A program made the translations under genes and the position numbers. A stretch of DNA of 64,000 bases from an uncultured Sutterella sp. (GTDB lineage Bacteria > Pseudomonadota > Gammaproteobacteria > Burkholderiales > Burkholderiaceae_F): NCBI GenBank assembly GCA_905213905.1, contig CAJMKD010000012.1, positions 17,017-81,016 of the forward strand. Direction: 5' to 3'. Below the pieces are notes generated by a model. That model did no database searches and was not told where the DNA came from. It worked only from the letters and a program-made list of their open reading frames with translations. How positions within the stretch are numbered: position 1 is the first letter of the stretch; each line of letters opens with the position of its first letter. Positions 1-8,822 of this stretch are shown in pieces.

Positions 1-2
1 TC

Positions 3-368
3 GCCATGGCGGATGCGGGCCCGCGCCGCGTGCGCCTCGGGCTCCTGCGCGACGTCTCGGGCGCCGACTTCATTGAAGCGCTCGAAGATGGCTTGAACGC
101 CAATCTCACGCCCGAAAAGAAGGCCGCCATCGCCAAAGAGCTCGAAGCGCTCAAAGCGCTCATGAAGGCGATCGGCGACGTGAAGGAAAATGACCTTGTC
201 GACTTCGACTACATGCCGTCCCTCGGCACGGTGGTGAACCGCAACGGCGAGCCCGTCGGCGACCCGATTCCAGGGAAGCCGCTCTACGACGCGGTCCTTG
301 CCATCTGGCTCGGCGAGAAGCCGATTGACGAGCGCCTCAAAAAGGGCATGCTTGGGCTTGAGGACTAA
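3..368 (+). CDS. Chalcone isomerase-like protein, C-terminal part (gene starts left of the window)
   Basis: The reading frame is open from the first bases, so the true start lies upstream; about 121 C-terminal codons are visible. The segment has the pattern of chalcone-isomerase-like bacterial proteins: RLGLLRDVSG near its beginning, a helical middle, and PGKPLYDAVLAIWLG followed by DERLKKGMLG at the end. In this family the bacterial members are usually exported proteins that bind small hydrophobic ligands and are not true flavonoid isomerases. The signal peptide cannot be checked because the N-terminus is missing. A strong terminator follows 73 bases after the stop codon. Confidence 0.72.
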   Translation, partial: AMADAGPRRVRLGLLRDVSGADFIEALEDGLNANLTPEKKAAIAKELEALKALMKAIGDVKENDLVDFDYMPSLGTVVNRNGEPVGDPIPGKPLYDAVLAIWLGEKPIDERLKKGMLGLED

Positions 369-440
369 GAAACGGCAGGCCTCGGCAGCGGCCGGCAACA
401 ATGAGCCGCAGGCACACTAAAGCGCAAGCCCAAAGACAAG

Positions 441-480
441 GCGGGAGGTCTTCGCGTATTCGAAGACCTCCCGCTTTTTT
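441..480 (+). terminator. Rho-independent terminator
   Basis: A perfect 14-bp stem (441-454 with 461-474) with a 6-base loop is followed by six T. It ends the chalcone-isomerase-like gene and lies just past the end of the leftward cluster. Confidence 0.9.
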
Positions 481-497
481 AATCAGCCGCGCTTTCT

Positions 498-776
498 TCA
501 CGAGCGCTCGTTCCACTGGCGCAGCAGACGCTTCGCAGTACCGCAGAAATAGCCGAACTGATAGAACCGGTCGGCCATGGCGTGAATAATGCCTTCGACA
601 TCCACAGGCGGAAGCTTGTCGGCGATGTAGCTGCGGATTTCATCGCGCAGCACGTCTTCGGGCGGCCGGTTTCGCATCTGCGCCACCGCATGAAGCGCAC
701 GAAGCGCATCGGGCGAGAGCCCGCGCATCACGCGCGCCATCGCTTCATCGTCGAGGTTTTGTGGAAGTCCCGCCAT
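498..776 (-). CDS. Small protein of unknown function (92 aa), last gene of a leftward cluster
   Basis: I do not recognise the family. The predicted protein is helical and soluble, rich in Arg and Asp, with no signal peptide or membrane segment. A GTG lies just before the ATG, but the ATG at 776 is preferred because its A is shared with the TGA stop of the upstream gene (TGATG), which suggests translational coupling. The coupling, the shared direction and the lack of a promoter-sized gap argue it is the last member of a five-gene unit running from 2979 to 498. Function unknown. Confidence 0.6.
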   Translation of the reverse strand: MAGLPQNLDDEAMARVMRGLSPDALRALHAVAQMRNRPPEDVLRDEIRSYIADKLPPVDVEGIIHAMADRFYQFGYFCGTAKRLLRQWNERS

Positions 777-1186
777 CACTGCTTCTCCGCGCCTGACGAA
801 TGGGCGAGCATCGCCGTGCCCAGCGCGCCGAGCACGATCTGCGCTTCGATGATGCGCGCCACAGCGCTTGAGAGCGCCTTTTCGTCGTGCGCAATCGTAA
901 AGATCCGGCCTTCCTCGTCGACCTGCGTGCCGGCATCGATCCAGGCAGCGCGAATCGGGCGGAAGACCTGCGAATCGAGCACCTCGGCTGCAGCGCGCAC
1001 GCTCTTGACGACGGCCGCGCCGTCGTGCACGAAGAAAAGCCCGCCCGGCATCCGGCGAACCAGGACGGAAATCGGCGTCTCGGCCCCGGGAATTACAAAA
1101 GGCGTCGTGACGCGGTCGTCGCCCGCTTCAATGAGGCCCGAACCCGGACGAACCTGAAGAAATGACTGGAGATCCTCAAAAAGCAT
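776..1186 (-). CDS. DUF1828-like small protein (136 aa)
   Basis: The N-terminal half resembles DUF1828 proteins: a first helix (MLFEDLQSFLQV), a beta-rich stretch beginning TTPFVIPG, then a hydrophobic strand ending LFFVHDGAAVV, where the family typically has 'tDdG'. The second half (roughly residues 70-136) is helical. The frame is open upstream to an ATG at 1255, but the extra residues look non-coding, so the start at 1186 is chosen; no strong ribosome-binding site is seen at either. DUF1828 proteins often lie in phage or accessory loci, but their function is unknown. The family call is from memory of the pattern and is uncertain. Confidence 0.5.
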   Translation of the reverse strand: MLFEDLQSFLQVRPGSGLIEAGDDRVTTPFVIPGAETPISVLVRRMPGGLFFVHDGAAVVKSVRAAAEVLDSQVFRPIRAAWIDAGTQVDEEGRIFTIAHDEKALSSAVARIIEAQIVLGALGTAMLAHSSGAEKQ

Positions 1187-1428
1187 GGAGGCATCCGGAA
1201 AGAAAAAGTGAATGAAAAAGCGCGGACTTCTCGTCCAGCGCTTAATGTCGATCATAGCGCGAAGAACGGCCGTTCCACATTCGCAATGATCCTGAGTTGC
1301 GCCGGCGCTTTGCCCCAGCTCTACGCCGCTTCAGACGTGCGCGAGGCGCAACAGGCAGCCGAGGGAAGCGCCGCGCAGGCGGCGCAGCTCGCGAAGCCGA
1401 GCTGAGCGCTTCCGCAGCGTCATCTCGC

Positions 1429-1953
1429 TCAGCCAAGGTGGTCGCCCGCGGGCGCGCCTACGTACAGATGAGCCCAGCGTTCGGCAAGCTCAACCATCGG
1501 CTCGCTTTCGGCCACGTCAGCGCTGCTCAAGCTCGAGCCGCGCAGCGACTGCGCAAGCGCGCGCACGTCTCGGATGAAAAGTTCGCCCGCGCGCTCGAGC
1601 ACTTCGGCGTCGTCCACCGGCATTGCGCTGCTGAGGGAAGACGCCAGCGCATGCAGAATGTGGCGGGCGAGCCCTTCCGGGTGCCACTCGTCGCTTGCTT
1701 CAAAGTGCTTGTTGCGGCCGCTGAAGGTTTCGCCGATCCAGACGATGAGCTTCTCGTCGGCCGCCTCGATGTCCTCTGCGGAAAGCGCCCCCTGGAGAAA
1801 CGCCTCGTCGCGGCGCAGGAGATTGCGGATCGCCTGGTGAAAAATCTGCGTCACCACTTCGATTTCAAGAAGATTGGGACGCCGTTCGGCGCGGGAGCTG
1901 AAGTCGCCGCAGCCGCGGCAGCCGCGCTTGGGGGCGCATGTATTGCAACGCAT
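1429..1953 (-). CDS. Unknown protein with N-terminal Cys-rich motif (about 174 aa)
   Basis: The N-terminus carries five cysteines in CNTCAPKRGCRGCG plus flanking residues, arranged as two CxxC pairs, which suggests a small metal-binding knuckle. The rest (from about residue 25) is acidic and all-helical, with Trp and His scattered in the middle. An AAGGA lies 9 bases before the ATG at 1953 and only 3 bases before the ATG at 1959, so 1953 is preferred. It lies 14 bases after the stop of the gene upstream in the cluster. A 242-base gap without a credible gene follows it. I do not recognise the family. Confidence 0.6.
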   Translation of the reverse strand: MRCNTCAPKRGCRGCGDFSSRAERRPNLLEIEVVTQIFHQAIRNLLRRDEAFLQGALSAEDIEAADEKLIVWIGETFSGRNKHFEASDEWHPEGLARHILHALASSLSSAMPVDDAEVLERAGELFIRDVRALAQSLRGSSLSSADVAESEPMVELAERWAHLYVGAPAGDHLG

Positions 1954-1967
1954 GCTCATCCGTCCTT

Positions 1968-2465
1968 TCAGTTGAAGCGACCGGGGGCGTCCCCCATGAA
2001 GCGCACGGCCCAGAGAGCGCCGAAGCCCTCAATGCGCTCGCGCACGCCTTCGGGCGAAAGCTTGTCGCCTTCGGCAAGGAAGGCGCGCATCATGGTGTAG
2101 ATCTCCGAGAGAAACATCCTTGATGCGTGCACAAGAAGCGCCCGGGGATTGTCGGGATCGACGTCCTTCGGCATGCCGCGAAAGAGCGCGGGAATGTTCG
2201 TGCGCATCTCGACGGCAAGCTTCGGACCGATCAAAGGGAGCGCCGCCGTGATGCGGTCATGCTCGCCCATCAGCACGCGCGCGAGGTTGCGCACGTTCGC
2301 GTCGTCGCGCTCTGCGGCCTCTTCGGCCTTGAGCTTTCCTGCTCGGACGGCGAGCATGTTGGCAAACACTTCATTGGCGCTGCCGCAGAGAAACGCTTCA
2401 AAGGCGGGTTCGTCAAGAACAACGCGCGCCGGCGCCTGGCCGGCCTCAGATTCATTCGTTGTCAT
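1968..2465 (-). CDS. Unknown all-helical cytoplasmic protein (165 aa)
   Basis: No signal peptide, membrane segment or known catalytic motif is visible. The sequence is a series of amphipathic helices; Met and Phe are frequent in the last third (MFLSEIYTMMRAFL). Its start overlaps the end of the next upstream gene by 14 bases, so the two are probably translated together. An AGGA lies 8 bases before the ATG. It belongs to the same leftward cluster as its neighbours. Size and composition are similar to the genes on each side, so the three could be distant paralogues, but I cannot show that by eye. Confidence 0.62.
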   Translation of the reverse strand: MTTNESEAGQAPARVVLDEPAFEAFLCGSANEVFANMLAVRAGKLKAEEAAERDDANVRNLARVLMGEHDRITAALPLIGPKLAVEMRTNIPALFRGMPKDVDPDNPRALLVHASRMFLSEIYTMMRAFLAEGDKLSPEGVRERIEGFGALWAVRFMGDAPGRFN

Positions 2466-2979
2466 CGAAAGGTCCTTTCTTGGTTTTGCCGAGGAGCCAA
2501 TCGGCCCAGAAATCGAATTCGTCGAGCGTATCGGCTCGGCCGAGAAAGCCGCTTACGGCGCTCTCGGAAGCGCCCGAAGCAAAGACGCCGAATTCGTCGG
2601 CGGCTTCATAAAGCGCTTCAAAGAAGACATGAATCGCAAGCACGACCACTTCTTCGTCCGCCGAGAAGATCGCCTGATCTTCGGGCGGCATTTCTTCGAG
2701 CACCTGAAGCAGCCCGGGGCGCAGCCGCGCTCCGACGGCCTCAAGGTCCCAGTCTTCGGGCAGGTCGACGATTTCGCTTTCGCCGCGCAGGATCCCTGCC
2801 ACGCCGAAGATGATTCGGCCGATCTCTTCGGCAGGGGGCTCCTCAGTGCCGGCAAAGGCATGGAGAAAGTCGCTCGCCGCATACGCGAGAAGCGAGGAAA
2901 GAACGCCGTCGTCGGCAATGTTCGGGCGAACCGCAATCGAAGTGTGGGCGTCGGGTCGGATGTCGTCGGAAGAATGCAT
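2452..2979 (-). CDS. Unknown acidic helical protein (175 aa), first gene of the cluster
   Basis: This is the most upstream gene of the leftward cluster. The protein is strongly acidic (runs such as PPAEE, MPPEDQ, EALYEAADEF) and helical, with no signal peptide or membrane segment. It overlaps the next gene by 14 bases. Its promoter would lie in the 650-base gap to the right. I do not recognise the family, and no catalytic motif stands out. Confidence 0.62.
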   Translation of the reverse strand: MHSSDDIRPDAHTSIAVRPNIADDGVLSSLLAYAASDFLHAFAGTEEPPAEEIGRIIFGVAGILRGESEIVDLPEDWDLEAVGARLRPGLLQVLEEMPPEDQAIFSADEEVVVLAIHVFFEALYEAADEFGVFASGASESAVSGFLGRADTLDEFDFWADWLLGKTKKGPFDDNE

Positions 2980-3632
2980 TGATGGCCTTTGGCGCGGCTT
3001 GCGCTGGCGCTCGCCTCGCCCGTCTCAGTAAATAAGCATCATTATGCCTAATGCTTTCCCGAAGAAAGCGACGATCGCTCAGCGGAAAACCGTAGATCAT
3101 GCCGCCGTGCGGCACGCGCACAGCGGAAAATGCCCCAGAAGGCGCTCTGCGGGCGAAGAAACGCCCTCAGAATCGACGCCTCTGCCGAGCGCACGGCGTC
3201 CGGCGGCAAAAAAATCCCGCGCCGGCTCGGGGTTTAAGGCGGAGGAAGGAGTCCGACGCGGGGAAACAAGCGGCGGACTCGCGCGAACTATCCATGAGGC
3301 GCACTGTGCCAGGAGGTATCGACAGCACGCCGAGCTCCGGCTTCGCAGCGCCTGCTGCAAAAGCCGAGCGTCAGGGCGGGATTTCGACGTCGCCCGCGAC
3401 GCTAGCGCAAGTCTTGCCAGGCCGCTTATGTTCATCGTAAGCGCTCGGCGGCGGCACGTGGGTTTTGTCTGCGGCTTTGTTGCCTCAGAATGAAAATTCT
3501 GAAATCTTCATTTTCGTATTCTTGCCCGCAGACAAACCGAGCCGTTTTTTTGCTTGTCCCCGACAAGGAACACTACCTAAAATGGGAGAGTGCGCGTGAC
3601 CGTTCCCAAATGCCGCTCGAAGCAACGCTGCT
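2980..3632. other. 653-base intergenic region without a convincing gene
   Basis: The open frames here are Arg- and Ser-rich with no ribosome-binding sites and look like noise. One inverted repeat (arms GAGTCCG and CGGACTC around 3249-3281) is visible. I compared it by eye with RNase P RNA, tmRNA and 6S RNA and found no match. It must hold the promoter of the leftward cluster ending at 2979. Confidence 0.5.
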
Positions 3633-4373
3633 TCAGCTTCGGCTGCTCGCCGCTTCCTTCTCAATTTCCGCCAGTATGGCTGCATGATTTTCGTAGCGCG
3701 CGACGGCAAGCGCATCAAGCCGATCGCGTTCGCTCTCAGAATGGCGCTCGGTGATGACGACGGCATCGATCCCAGCCTCGCGTGCGGCAATCATCCCAGC
3801 AGCTGCATCCTCGACGACGAGGCATTCCTCGGGCTTGAGCCCGAAAGCTTTCATGATCTTGAGGTGCGCCTCCGGATCCGGCTTCACGGCTGAAACGTCG
3901 TCTCGAGAAACAATGAGATCAAAGACTTCAGAGAGCGGCGCCTTCGCGCGAATCCGTTCGTTGCGCATCGAGTAGGTGTCGATGTTGCGGCGGCGCGTCG
4001 TCGTTGCGAGCGCGAGCTTCATGCCCGCGCGCTTCAGGCGCAGCAGCACCGCTGCCGCATCCGGCCGATAGTCGACGCGCGTGCGCAGAAATTCCTGCGC
4101 GATGTCGTAGCGGCGCGCATGGATTTCTTCGGGCGTCCCCGGCATGCCGTAGCTTGCCTTCAGATCCGCGCAATACTTGAAATAGGCGTCCGACCCTTCC
4201 CCATAGCGCTGCATGGCCCCGGCGCGCAGCTCGTAGGCCTTTTCCTCCGAGACGCGAACGTGGCCGCTCGAGAGCTCCTCGATGAGCGCCTGATCCACCT
4301 CACTCCAGATGCCGAGCGAATCAATGAGGGTGCCGTCGAGGTCGAAAATGATGCACTTGCGGTCGAGAAACAT
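3633..4373 (-). CDS. HAD-superfamily phosphatase, beta-phosphoglucomutase/phosphatase-like (246 aa)
   Basis: Motif I is IIFDLDGTLID near residue 10 (the two Asp are nucleophile and acid/base), followed by a helical cap (about 20-100). Motif II is ATTTRR, motif III is the Lys in AVKPDPEAH, and motif IV is VVEDAAAGMIAAREAG. The spacing is that of subfamily I HAD hydrolases with a C1 helical cap. These remove phosphate from small phosphorylated metabolites in the cytoplasm; the substrate cannot be read from sequence. It stands alone between the unknown cluster and the respiratory island. The two basic residues after motif II and the long insertion before motif III are slightly unusual. Confidence 0.85.
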   Translation of the reverse strand: MFLDRKCIIFDLDGTLIDSLGIWSEVDQALIEELSSGHVRVSEEKAYELRAGAMQRYGEGSDAYFKYCADLKASYGMPGTPEEIHARRYDIAQEFLRTRVDYRPDAAAVLLRLKRAGMKLALATTTRRRNIDTYSMRNERIRAKAPLSEVFDLIVSRDDVSAVKPDPEAHLKIMKAFGLKPEECLVVEDAAAGMIAAREAGIDAVVITERHSESERDRLDALAVARYENHAAILAEIEKEAASSRS

Positions 4374-4504
4374 TCAGAGTGGCTCCGGAAACGATCGAAA
4401 GACGCTCATGATAGCCGCAGTAGCGCTGCGGCTTTCCGCTTTGTTCCGCTTTGTGCGGCTTCTTGGGCTTTGTTCTGCCGAGTGCTGCGCGAACGAGGCG
4501 TCGC

Positions 4505-6052
4505 TCACTCGTCCGCAGCCTCCATCGTCTTTGCATGGGCCGCAGCGCTCGCGCCGGCAATGCGGCCGAAAACGAATGCGTCTGTGAGGCCGTTGCCGCC
4601 GAGGCGAAAGCGGCCGTGTACGCCGCCCGTCACTTCGCCGGCCGCAAAAAGCCCCGGAATCGTTTCGCCGTTCTCCCGCTTCACGGCCGCTGCGGTCGTA
4701 ATGGCGACGCCGCCGCAGGTGTAGTGCACATCGAAGCGCTCCCGCCCGAAATAAAAGGGCGGCTTCTCGATCGTCTGCGTGAAGCGCGTGCGGCCGAAGT
4801 CCGGGTCGACGCCCGTTCTGGCGGCCTCGTTGTAGCGATCCATCTCCGCTTTCAGCTGCGCGGGCGCAATCCCCATCGCTTCAGCGAGCGCGTCGAGGCT
4901 CTCGGCGCTGCGAACCGTTCCCTGCTGCACTTTCGTCGCGAAGGTTGCGCCCTTGCGGCTTGCGGAGTCGGTCACCACCCAGAAGTCAGGGAACCCTGTC
5001 TCGAGCAGCCCGTTCAGAACGCTCTCCCAGGACCGCGTCTCGTCGGTGAAGCGCTTGCCGAGGACCGAAAGAAAGACTTCCGCGCCCGAGTAGTCCAAAA
5101 CACGTCCGCCCCAGAAGGGAATCGCCATGACGGCATCCATGTCGCGAAGCGCTGCGCCTTCGGCGGCAGCCATTCGAATGCCGTCGCCCGTCGCTGGATC
5201 CTCGTCGGGGAAGCCCACGCTGTACGTTGTTCCGAAGCGGCTCCCGAGCTTGGGCGCCCAATTCTGGCGAAGCGTCATGCTCGAAGAGAACCCCCCTGTC
5301 GCCAGCACGACAGCGCGTGCGCGCCAGAGCGTCGTGAGGCCGTCGGCGTTTTCCGTCCAGACGCCTGCGACCGCCCCGTCGCGCATCTCAAAGCGCGTGG
5401 CGCGCTCGCGATAGGCGACGCTCACGCCGAGCGAGCGGGCGCGCCGCATGAGGGCACGCACGTAGACGTAGCCGCTGCGGCTGAAGAGCGTTCTGTGCGA
5501 TCGCGGATAAAGCGCGTTGTAGGCCTCAAAGAGCACCGGGTCAAAGCGAACGCCCATGCCTTCGAGCCACTTGAGCATCGACTCGCTTCCTTCGACAAGC
5601 GTGCGCACGAGCGCCGGATCGGCCGCGCGGCCGCCGCCCTCGTAGGTGTCGCGCCAGTAGGCTTCGAGCGAGTCGCTGCTCCCCATCCGCGCCTGCCCTT
5701 CAGGATCGTAGGCGTTGACGGACCCGGAGGAAACCATCGCATGCCCGCCCGCCACGGCCGCCTTTTCCAGCACGACGACGCTCGCTGCGCCCGCTTCCCT
5801 CGCAGCCACCGCTGCCGCGAGACCCGCGCCGCCCGCGCCGATCACGACGACGTCGAAGACCTGGCTGCGAAGCCTTCCGTAGCGGTCGTACGCGCGCGGC
5901 GGCTTCCCGGCCGCAGCCTTTGATTCTTCTGCAGGCGCAGCCGCCTGCGCGAGGAGCGGCGCAGCGGGGATCGCGCCAAGCGCAAGCGCGCCAGCGGCGG
6001 CTATCAGATGCCGTCTCGCCTCGTCGGGATGCTTGTCGAAGGGGCGCGTCAT
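4505..6052 (-). CDS. Tat-exported FAD-dependent reductase, flavocytochrome c flavoprotein type (515 aa)
   Basis: The N-terminus is a Tat-like signal (ARRHLIAAAGAL ending at an Ala-rich cleavage region near residue 36). The dinucleotide-binding motif VIGAGGAGLAAAVAAREAG lies around residue 70. The last 50 residues contain GGVHGRFRLGGNGLTD, the C-terminal FAD motif of the fumarate-reductase flavoprotein family. The active site departs from fumarate reductase: no QxHPT motif (MAIPFWGG instead), ETRSWE replaces xTRD, and VHYTCGGV replaces VHHTMGG. The retained Arg residues suggest reduction of an anionic substrate other than fumarate. The gene overlaps the response-regulator gene by 4 bases, so it forms a three-gene operon with the kinase and regulator. 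No haem motif is present; electrons must come from a separate cytochrome, possibly the tetrahaem protein at 11239. Confidence 0.88.
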   Translation of the reverse strand: MTRPFDKHPDEARRHLIAAAGALALGAIPAAPLLAQAAAPAEESKAAAGKPPRAYDRYGRLRSQVFDVVVIGAGGAGLAAAVAAREAGAASVVVLEKAAVAGGHAMVSSGSVNAYDPEGQARMGSSDSLEAYWRDTYEGGGRAADPALVRTLVEGSESMLKWLEGMGVRFDPVLFEAYNALYPRSHRTLFSRSGYVYVRALMRRARSLGVSVAYRERATRFEMRDGAVAGVWTENADGLTTLWRARAVVLATGGFSSSMTLRQNWAPKLGSRFGTTYSVGFPDEDPATGDGIRMAAAEGAALRDMDAVMAIPFWGGRVLDYSGAEVFLSVLGKRFTDETRSWESVLNGLLETGFPDFWVVTDSASRKGATFATKVQQGTVRSAESLDALAEAMGIAPAQLKAEMDRYNEAARTGVDPDFGRTRFTQTIEKPPFYFGRERFDVHYTCGGVAITTAAAVKRENGETIPGLFAAGEVTGGVHGRFRLGGNGLTDAFVFGRIAGASAAAHAKTMEAADE

Positions 6053-6690
6053 CGGGCGGCTCCCTCTGTTTTTTCGCCCGCCCGCTCGAGCGCGCGGGCG
6101 ATGGCGACGGCGCTTCGCACGCCGAGCTTGCGCGTGACGTTGCCGCGATGCATCTTCACCGTCGCAAGCGAAATCGAGAGCCGGTCGGCAATCTGCTTGT
6201 TGAGAAGCCCCTCGGCCACAAGACGCGCGACTTCGAGCTCGCGCTCCGTGAGGCTCTCAACGAAGTTCTGCACCTTCTCGGTCTCGTCGGCCGCCTGCGC
6301 CTCCGCAATGCTCTTCTCAACGGCCTTCTTGACGGCCGCGACGAGCACCTCCGGATCCGCTGGCTTCACGAGAAAGTCCATCGCCCCGCGGTGAACGGCC
6401 TGCATGGCCATCGGTATGTCGCCGTGCGCGGAGAGAAAAATAATGGGCGTGGTCGAGCCTTTCTCGAGAAGCGCCTCCTGCAGCTCAAGCCCCGTCATCC
6501 CGGGCATGCGCTGATCAAGGATGATGCAGCCCGGGCGCAGCCCGTCATCGAGCGCAAGAAAGCTCGCCGCGGATTCATAGGTGAGCACGTCGTAGCCCGC
6601 CATCCGAATCAGGAATGCCGCGCTCTTGAGAAGCTCGGGATCGTCGTCGACGATGCGCACGAGCGCAATGGGGTCGGTCTTCGTTGTCAT
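6049..6690 (-). CDS. FixJ/TtrR-type response regulator (213 aa)
   Basis: Residues about 9-125 form a receiver domain with acidic pocket VDDDPELL, phospho-acceptor Asp in IILDQRMPG (near residue 57) and Lys in FLVKPAD. Residues about 145-205 are a LuxR-type helix-turn-helix (LTERELEVARLVAEG, then KQIADRLSISLATVKMHR). The combination is the FixJ/TtrR/DctR class, which activates promoters when phosphorylated. It overlaps the kinase gene upstream and the flavoprotein gene downstream by 4 bases each, so all three are probably translationally coupled. Probable targets are its own flavoprotein and the divergent flavoprotein-cytochrome genes at 9460. Confidence 0.93.
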   Translation of the reverse strand: MTTKTDPIALVRIVDDDPELLKSAAFLIRMAGYDVLTYESAASFLALDDGLRPGCIILDQRMPGMTGLELQEALLEKGSTTPIIFLSAHGDIPMAMQAVHRGAMDFLVKPADPEVLVAAVKKAVEKSIAEAQAADETEKVQNFVESLTERELEVARLVAEGLLNKQIADRLSISLATVKMHRGNVTRKLGVRSAVAIARALERAGEKTEGAAR

Positions 6691-8822
6691 GGCTTTCTCT
6701 TTTCCTTCCTTTCGGAGTGCTCGGCTTCCCGCGCGGCCTGCGCAAGCCGGTCCGACGGCGCTGCGCCGCTATTGGCCGCATCATCGGCCTCAAAGCTCTC
6801 GAGCGCTTCGATCGTCACCTCGGCGCAGATGCCTTCGGTGGGCAGCTGCAGAAAGCGAAGCGTGCCGCCGTGCCTGTCGGCGATGCCGCGGCAGATCGAG
6901 AGTCCGATCCCGAGGCCGTCCTGCTTCACGGATTCGCCGTAGCCAGTGAGGCGCTCGAACTGCGCCTCCGTGAGCCGCGGACCGTTGTCGGTCACGCGAA
7001 GCGAAATCCGGTTTTCTTCGCGCGTGAGCGAAATATTGACGAAGCCCGATCGCTGCGAATAGGCGGCGTGTCCGGCGTTGCGGATGAGGTTGAGCGCCAG
7101 CAGCTCGAGCTCGACCTCGTCGCCCATCACCATCGCCGGCCGGTCATCTTCTGGATCGATCGCGAAGAATTCGCCGGCGGCAAAAAAGATCGGCACGCGC
7201 TTCGTATCGTGGTGCTCGACGATGGAAGCGGCGCGCCGCAGCGCTTTCGTCCAGTCGACGGGCGCGAGCGGCGAAAACTTCGACTTCGCGTACCCGCGCA
7301 CGCGCTCGACGATGAGCGCCGCACGCTTGGCTTCTTCGCCCGCCGCCGAAAGGGCCTCATCGGCCATGGCGCGGTCCGCGTCCGAGGTCTGCCGCATTTT
7401 GTTCCAGAGCTTGAGGCCGCCGATGTAGTTCGTGATTGACGCAAGGGGCTGCTTGAGCTCATGCGCGAACATCGAGCTCATCTGCGAGAGCAGTCCGACG
7501 CGTTCAACCGCCGAAAGACGCTCGCGCGTCACCTTTGCCTCCGCCTCCATGCGGTCGCGCTCTTCGAGCGCCTCGCGAAGCGCCTGCGTCTTGACGCGAA
7601 CGAGGTGATTGGCGCGCAGCGAATGGAGAAGCAGCACGAGAATCAAGGCGGCCGCGGCGAAAATGACGTTGGAGTAGCGCTTGGCAAAGCCGCGCAGGGT
7701 CTGCTCGTCGAGGTAGGCGTAGGGGCCGAAGTGAAGCGCGCGCATGAGGTTCTGCACGCCGCTCAGGTCAACGCGCAGCCCCCAGCGGTAGCCTGCATTT
7801 CCCGGGAGGCTGAAGACCACCGCGGCAAAGCGTCGCAGCTCATTGTTGCCGACGGTCGGCATGTAGCCGATTGTCCAGTCCGGATATTTGAGCGTGCTTG
7901 TGCGGCAGCTGCCGGGCGCCACAGGATATTCGCCGACAGTCTTGAGCGCCGTCGGATCGATGAGGCCGTCTTCGAGCAGATCTTCGTAGACGCAGGTCGA
8001 CAAGAGACCCGCATCGGCGTGTCCGTGCATGACGGCGTTGACGACTTCGGGCATGTCGTGCGGCCGCCAGAATATGCCGCTGAAAAAATTATTCGGATCG
8101 TGCCCTTCAGCGAGAAGCCGTCCCTGAAGCCGCTGCCAGGGACCGAACGAAACGACGCTCTGAATGGCGACGCGCTTGCCGGCAAGGCTCGCAATGTCCG
8201 CGATGTCGCTGCGGTCTGCGCGCGCCACGAGGAGGCCGCCCGCCACGGGCTCGTTCGCCTCCCCTTTGGGGGCATCGCGCTCGTTTTCACGCACGGCAAG
8301 CGGCACCGCGCCCTCGGACATCATGAGGCTCACCATTGTTCCCGCCGTCGCAACGACAAAGGGAATGCGCTGCGCCTTCACCTCGTGGACGAAGTCCCTC
8401 GACGGTATGGAGCTCAGCACCACCCGCCGGTCCGGAAAAGCGCGCTGCAGCGCCTCGAGAAGCGGTCCGACGCTCTGCTGGAACGTGACGTCAGTGCCGG
8501 TTTCCTCGTAGGCGACCCAAAAGTCGCCCTTCTCCAGTGCCTCTGCCGAGGGGCTGCCCGAGCGGAAGCGATCAAAGCCGAAGCCGGAAGCTTCGTCAAA
8601 GCGAAGCGAACGAACGTCGGAAATGTCAAAGGTTGCCGAAGAAAGGGCGTCGGCCGCGGGCGGCGCACCGGACACAGCGCTTGGGTCGCCCGCCGCAGCC
8701 GGCTCTCCGGCTGACGCATTAGCAGCGAAGAGAAGCGCAGCCGCAGCTGCGGCCAGAAAGAGCGCGCCAAAGCGCTTTGCGCACGCAATCGCTGAATAGG
8801 CCCTATTCAATAAACCAACCAT
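6687..8822 (-). CDS. TtrS-like sensor histidine kinase with periplasmic PhnD-type binding domain (711 aa)
   Basis: A signal peptide or first membrane helix covers about residues 16-38. A periplasmic segment (about 65-370) has the look of PhnD/TtrS phosphonate-binding-like domains (VATAGTMVSLM, LAGKRVAIQ, VNAVMHGHADAGLLS). A membrane helix lies near residue 385-403, then a short coiled coil. The H-box FAHELKQPLASI has its His near 453. The ATPase domain shows NLIRNAGHAA, VTDNGP, GLGIGLSICRGIADRHGG. This class includes TtrS, which senses tetrathionate. The linked reductases have non-fumarate active sites, so the ligand is probably their substrate; that is inference. No clear ribosome-binding site is seen before the chosen ATG. 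Confidence 0.9.
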   Translation of the reverse strand: MVGLLNRAYSAIACAKRFGALFLAAAAAALLFAANASAGEPAAAGDPSAVSGAPPAADALSSATFDISDVRSLRFDEASGFGFDRFRSGSPSAEALEKGDFWVAYEETGTDVTFQQSVGPLLEALQRAFPDRRVVLSSIPSRDFVHEVKAQRIPFVVATAGTMVSLMMSEGAVPLAVRENERDAPKGEANEPVAGGLLVARADRSDIADIASLAGKRVAIQSVVSFGPWQRLQGRLLAEGHDPNNFFSGIFWRPHDMPEVVNAVMHGHADAGLLSTCVYEDLLEDGLIDPTALKTVGEYPVAPGSCRTSTLKYPDWTIGYMPTVGNNELRRFAAVVFSLPGNAGYRWGLRVDLSGVQNLMRALHFGPYAYLDEQTLRGFAKRYSNVIFAAAALILVLLLHSLRANHLVRVKTQALREALEERDRMEAEAKVTRERLSAVERVGLLSQMSSMFAHELKQPLASITNYIGGLKLWNKMRQTSDADRAMADEALSAAGEEAKRAALIVERVRGYAKSKFSPLAPVDWTKALRRAASIVEHHDTKRVPIFFAAGEFFAIDPEDDRPAMVMGDEVELELLALNLIRNAGHAAYSQRSGFVNISLTREENRISLRVTDNGPRLTEAQFERLTGYGESVKQDGLGIGLSICRGIADRHGGTLRFLQLPTEGICAEVTIEALESFEADDAANSGAAPSDRLAQAAREAEHSERKEKRKP

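Noticed and set aside
1242..1436. A sixth small gene in the leftward cluster
   Set aside because: The frame is almost entirely Arg, Ala and Ser, has no ribosome-binding site and overlaps the neighbouring gene end; it looks like noise.
2980..3632. A structural RNA (RNase P RNA, tmRNA or 6S RNA) in the 653-base gap
   Set aside because: One hairpin and a GAGGAAGGAGTCC stretch looked suggestive of RNase P, but the universally conserved blocks of these RNAs are not present in order.
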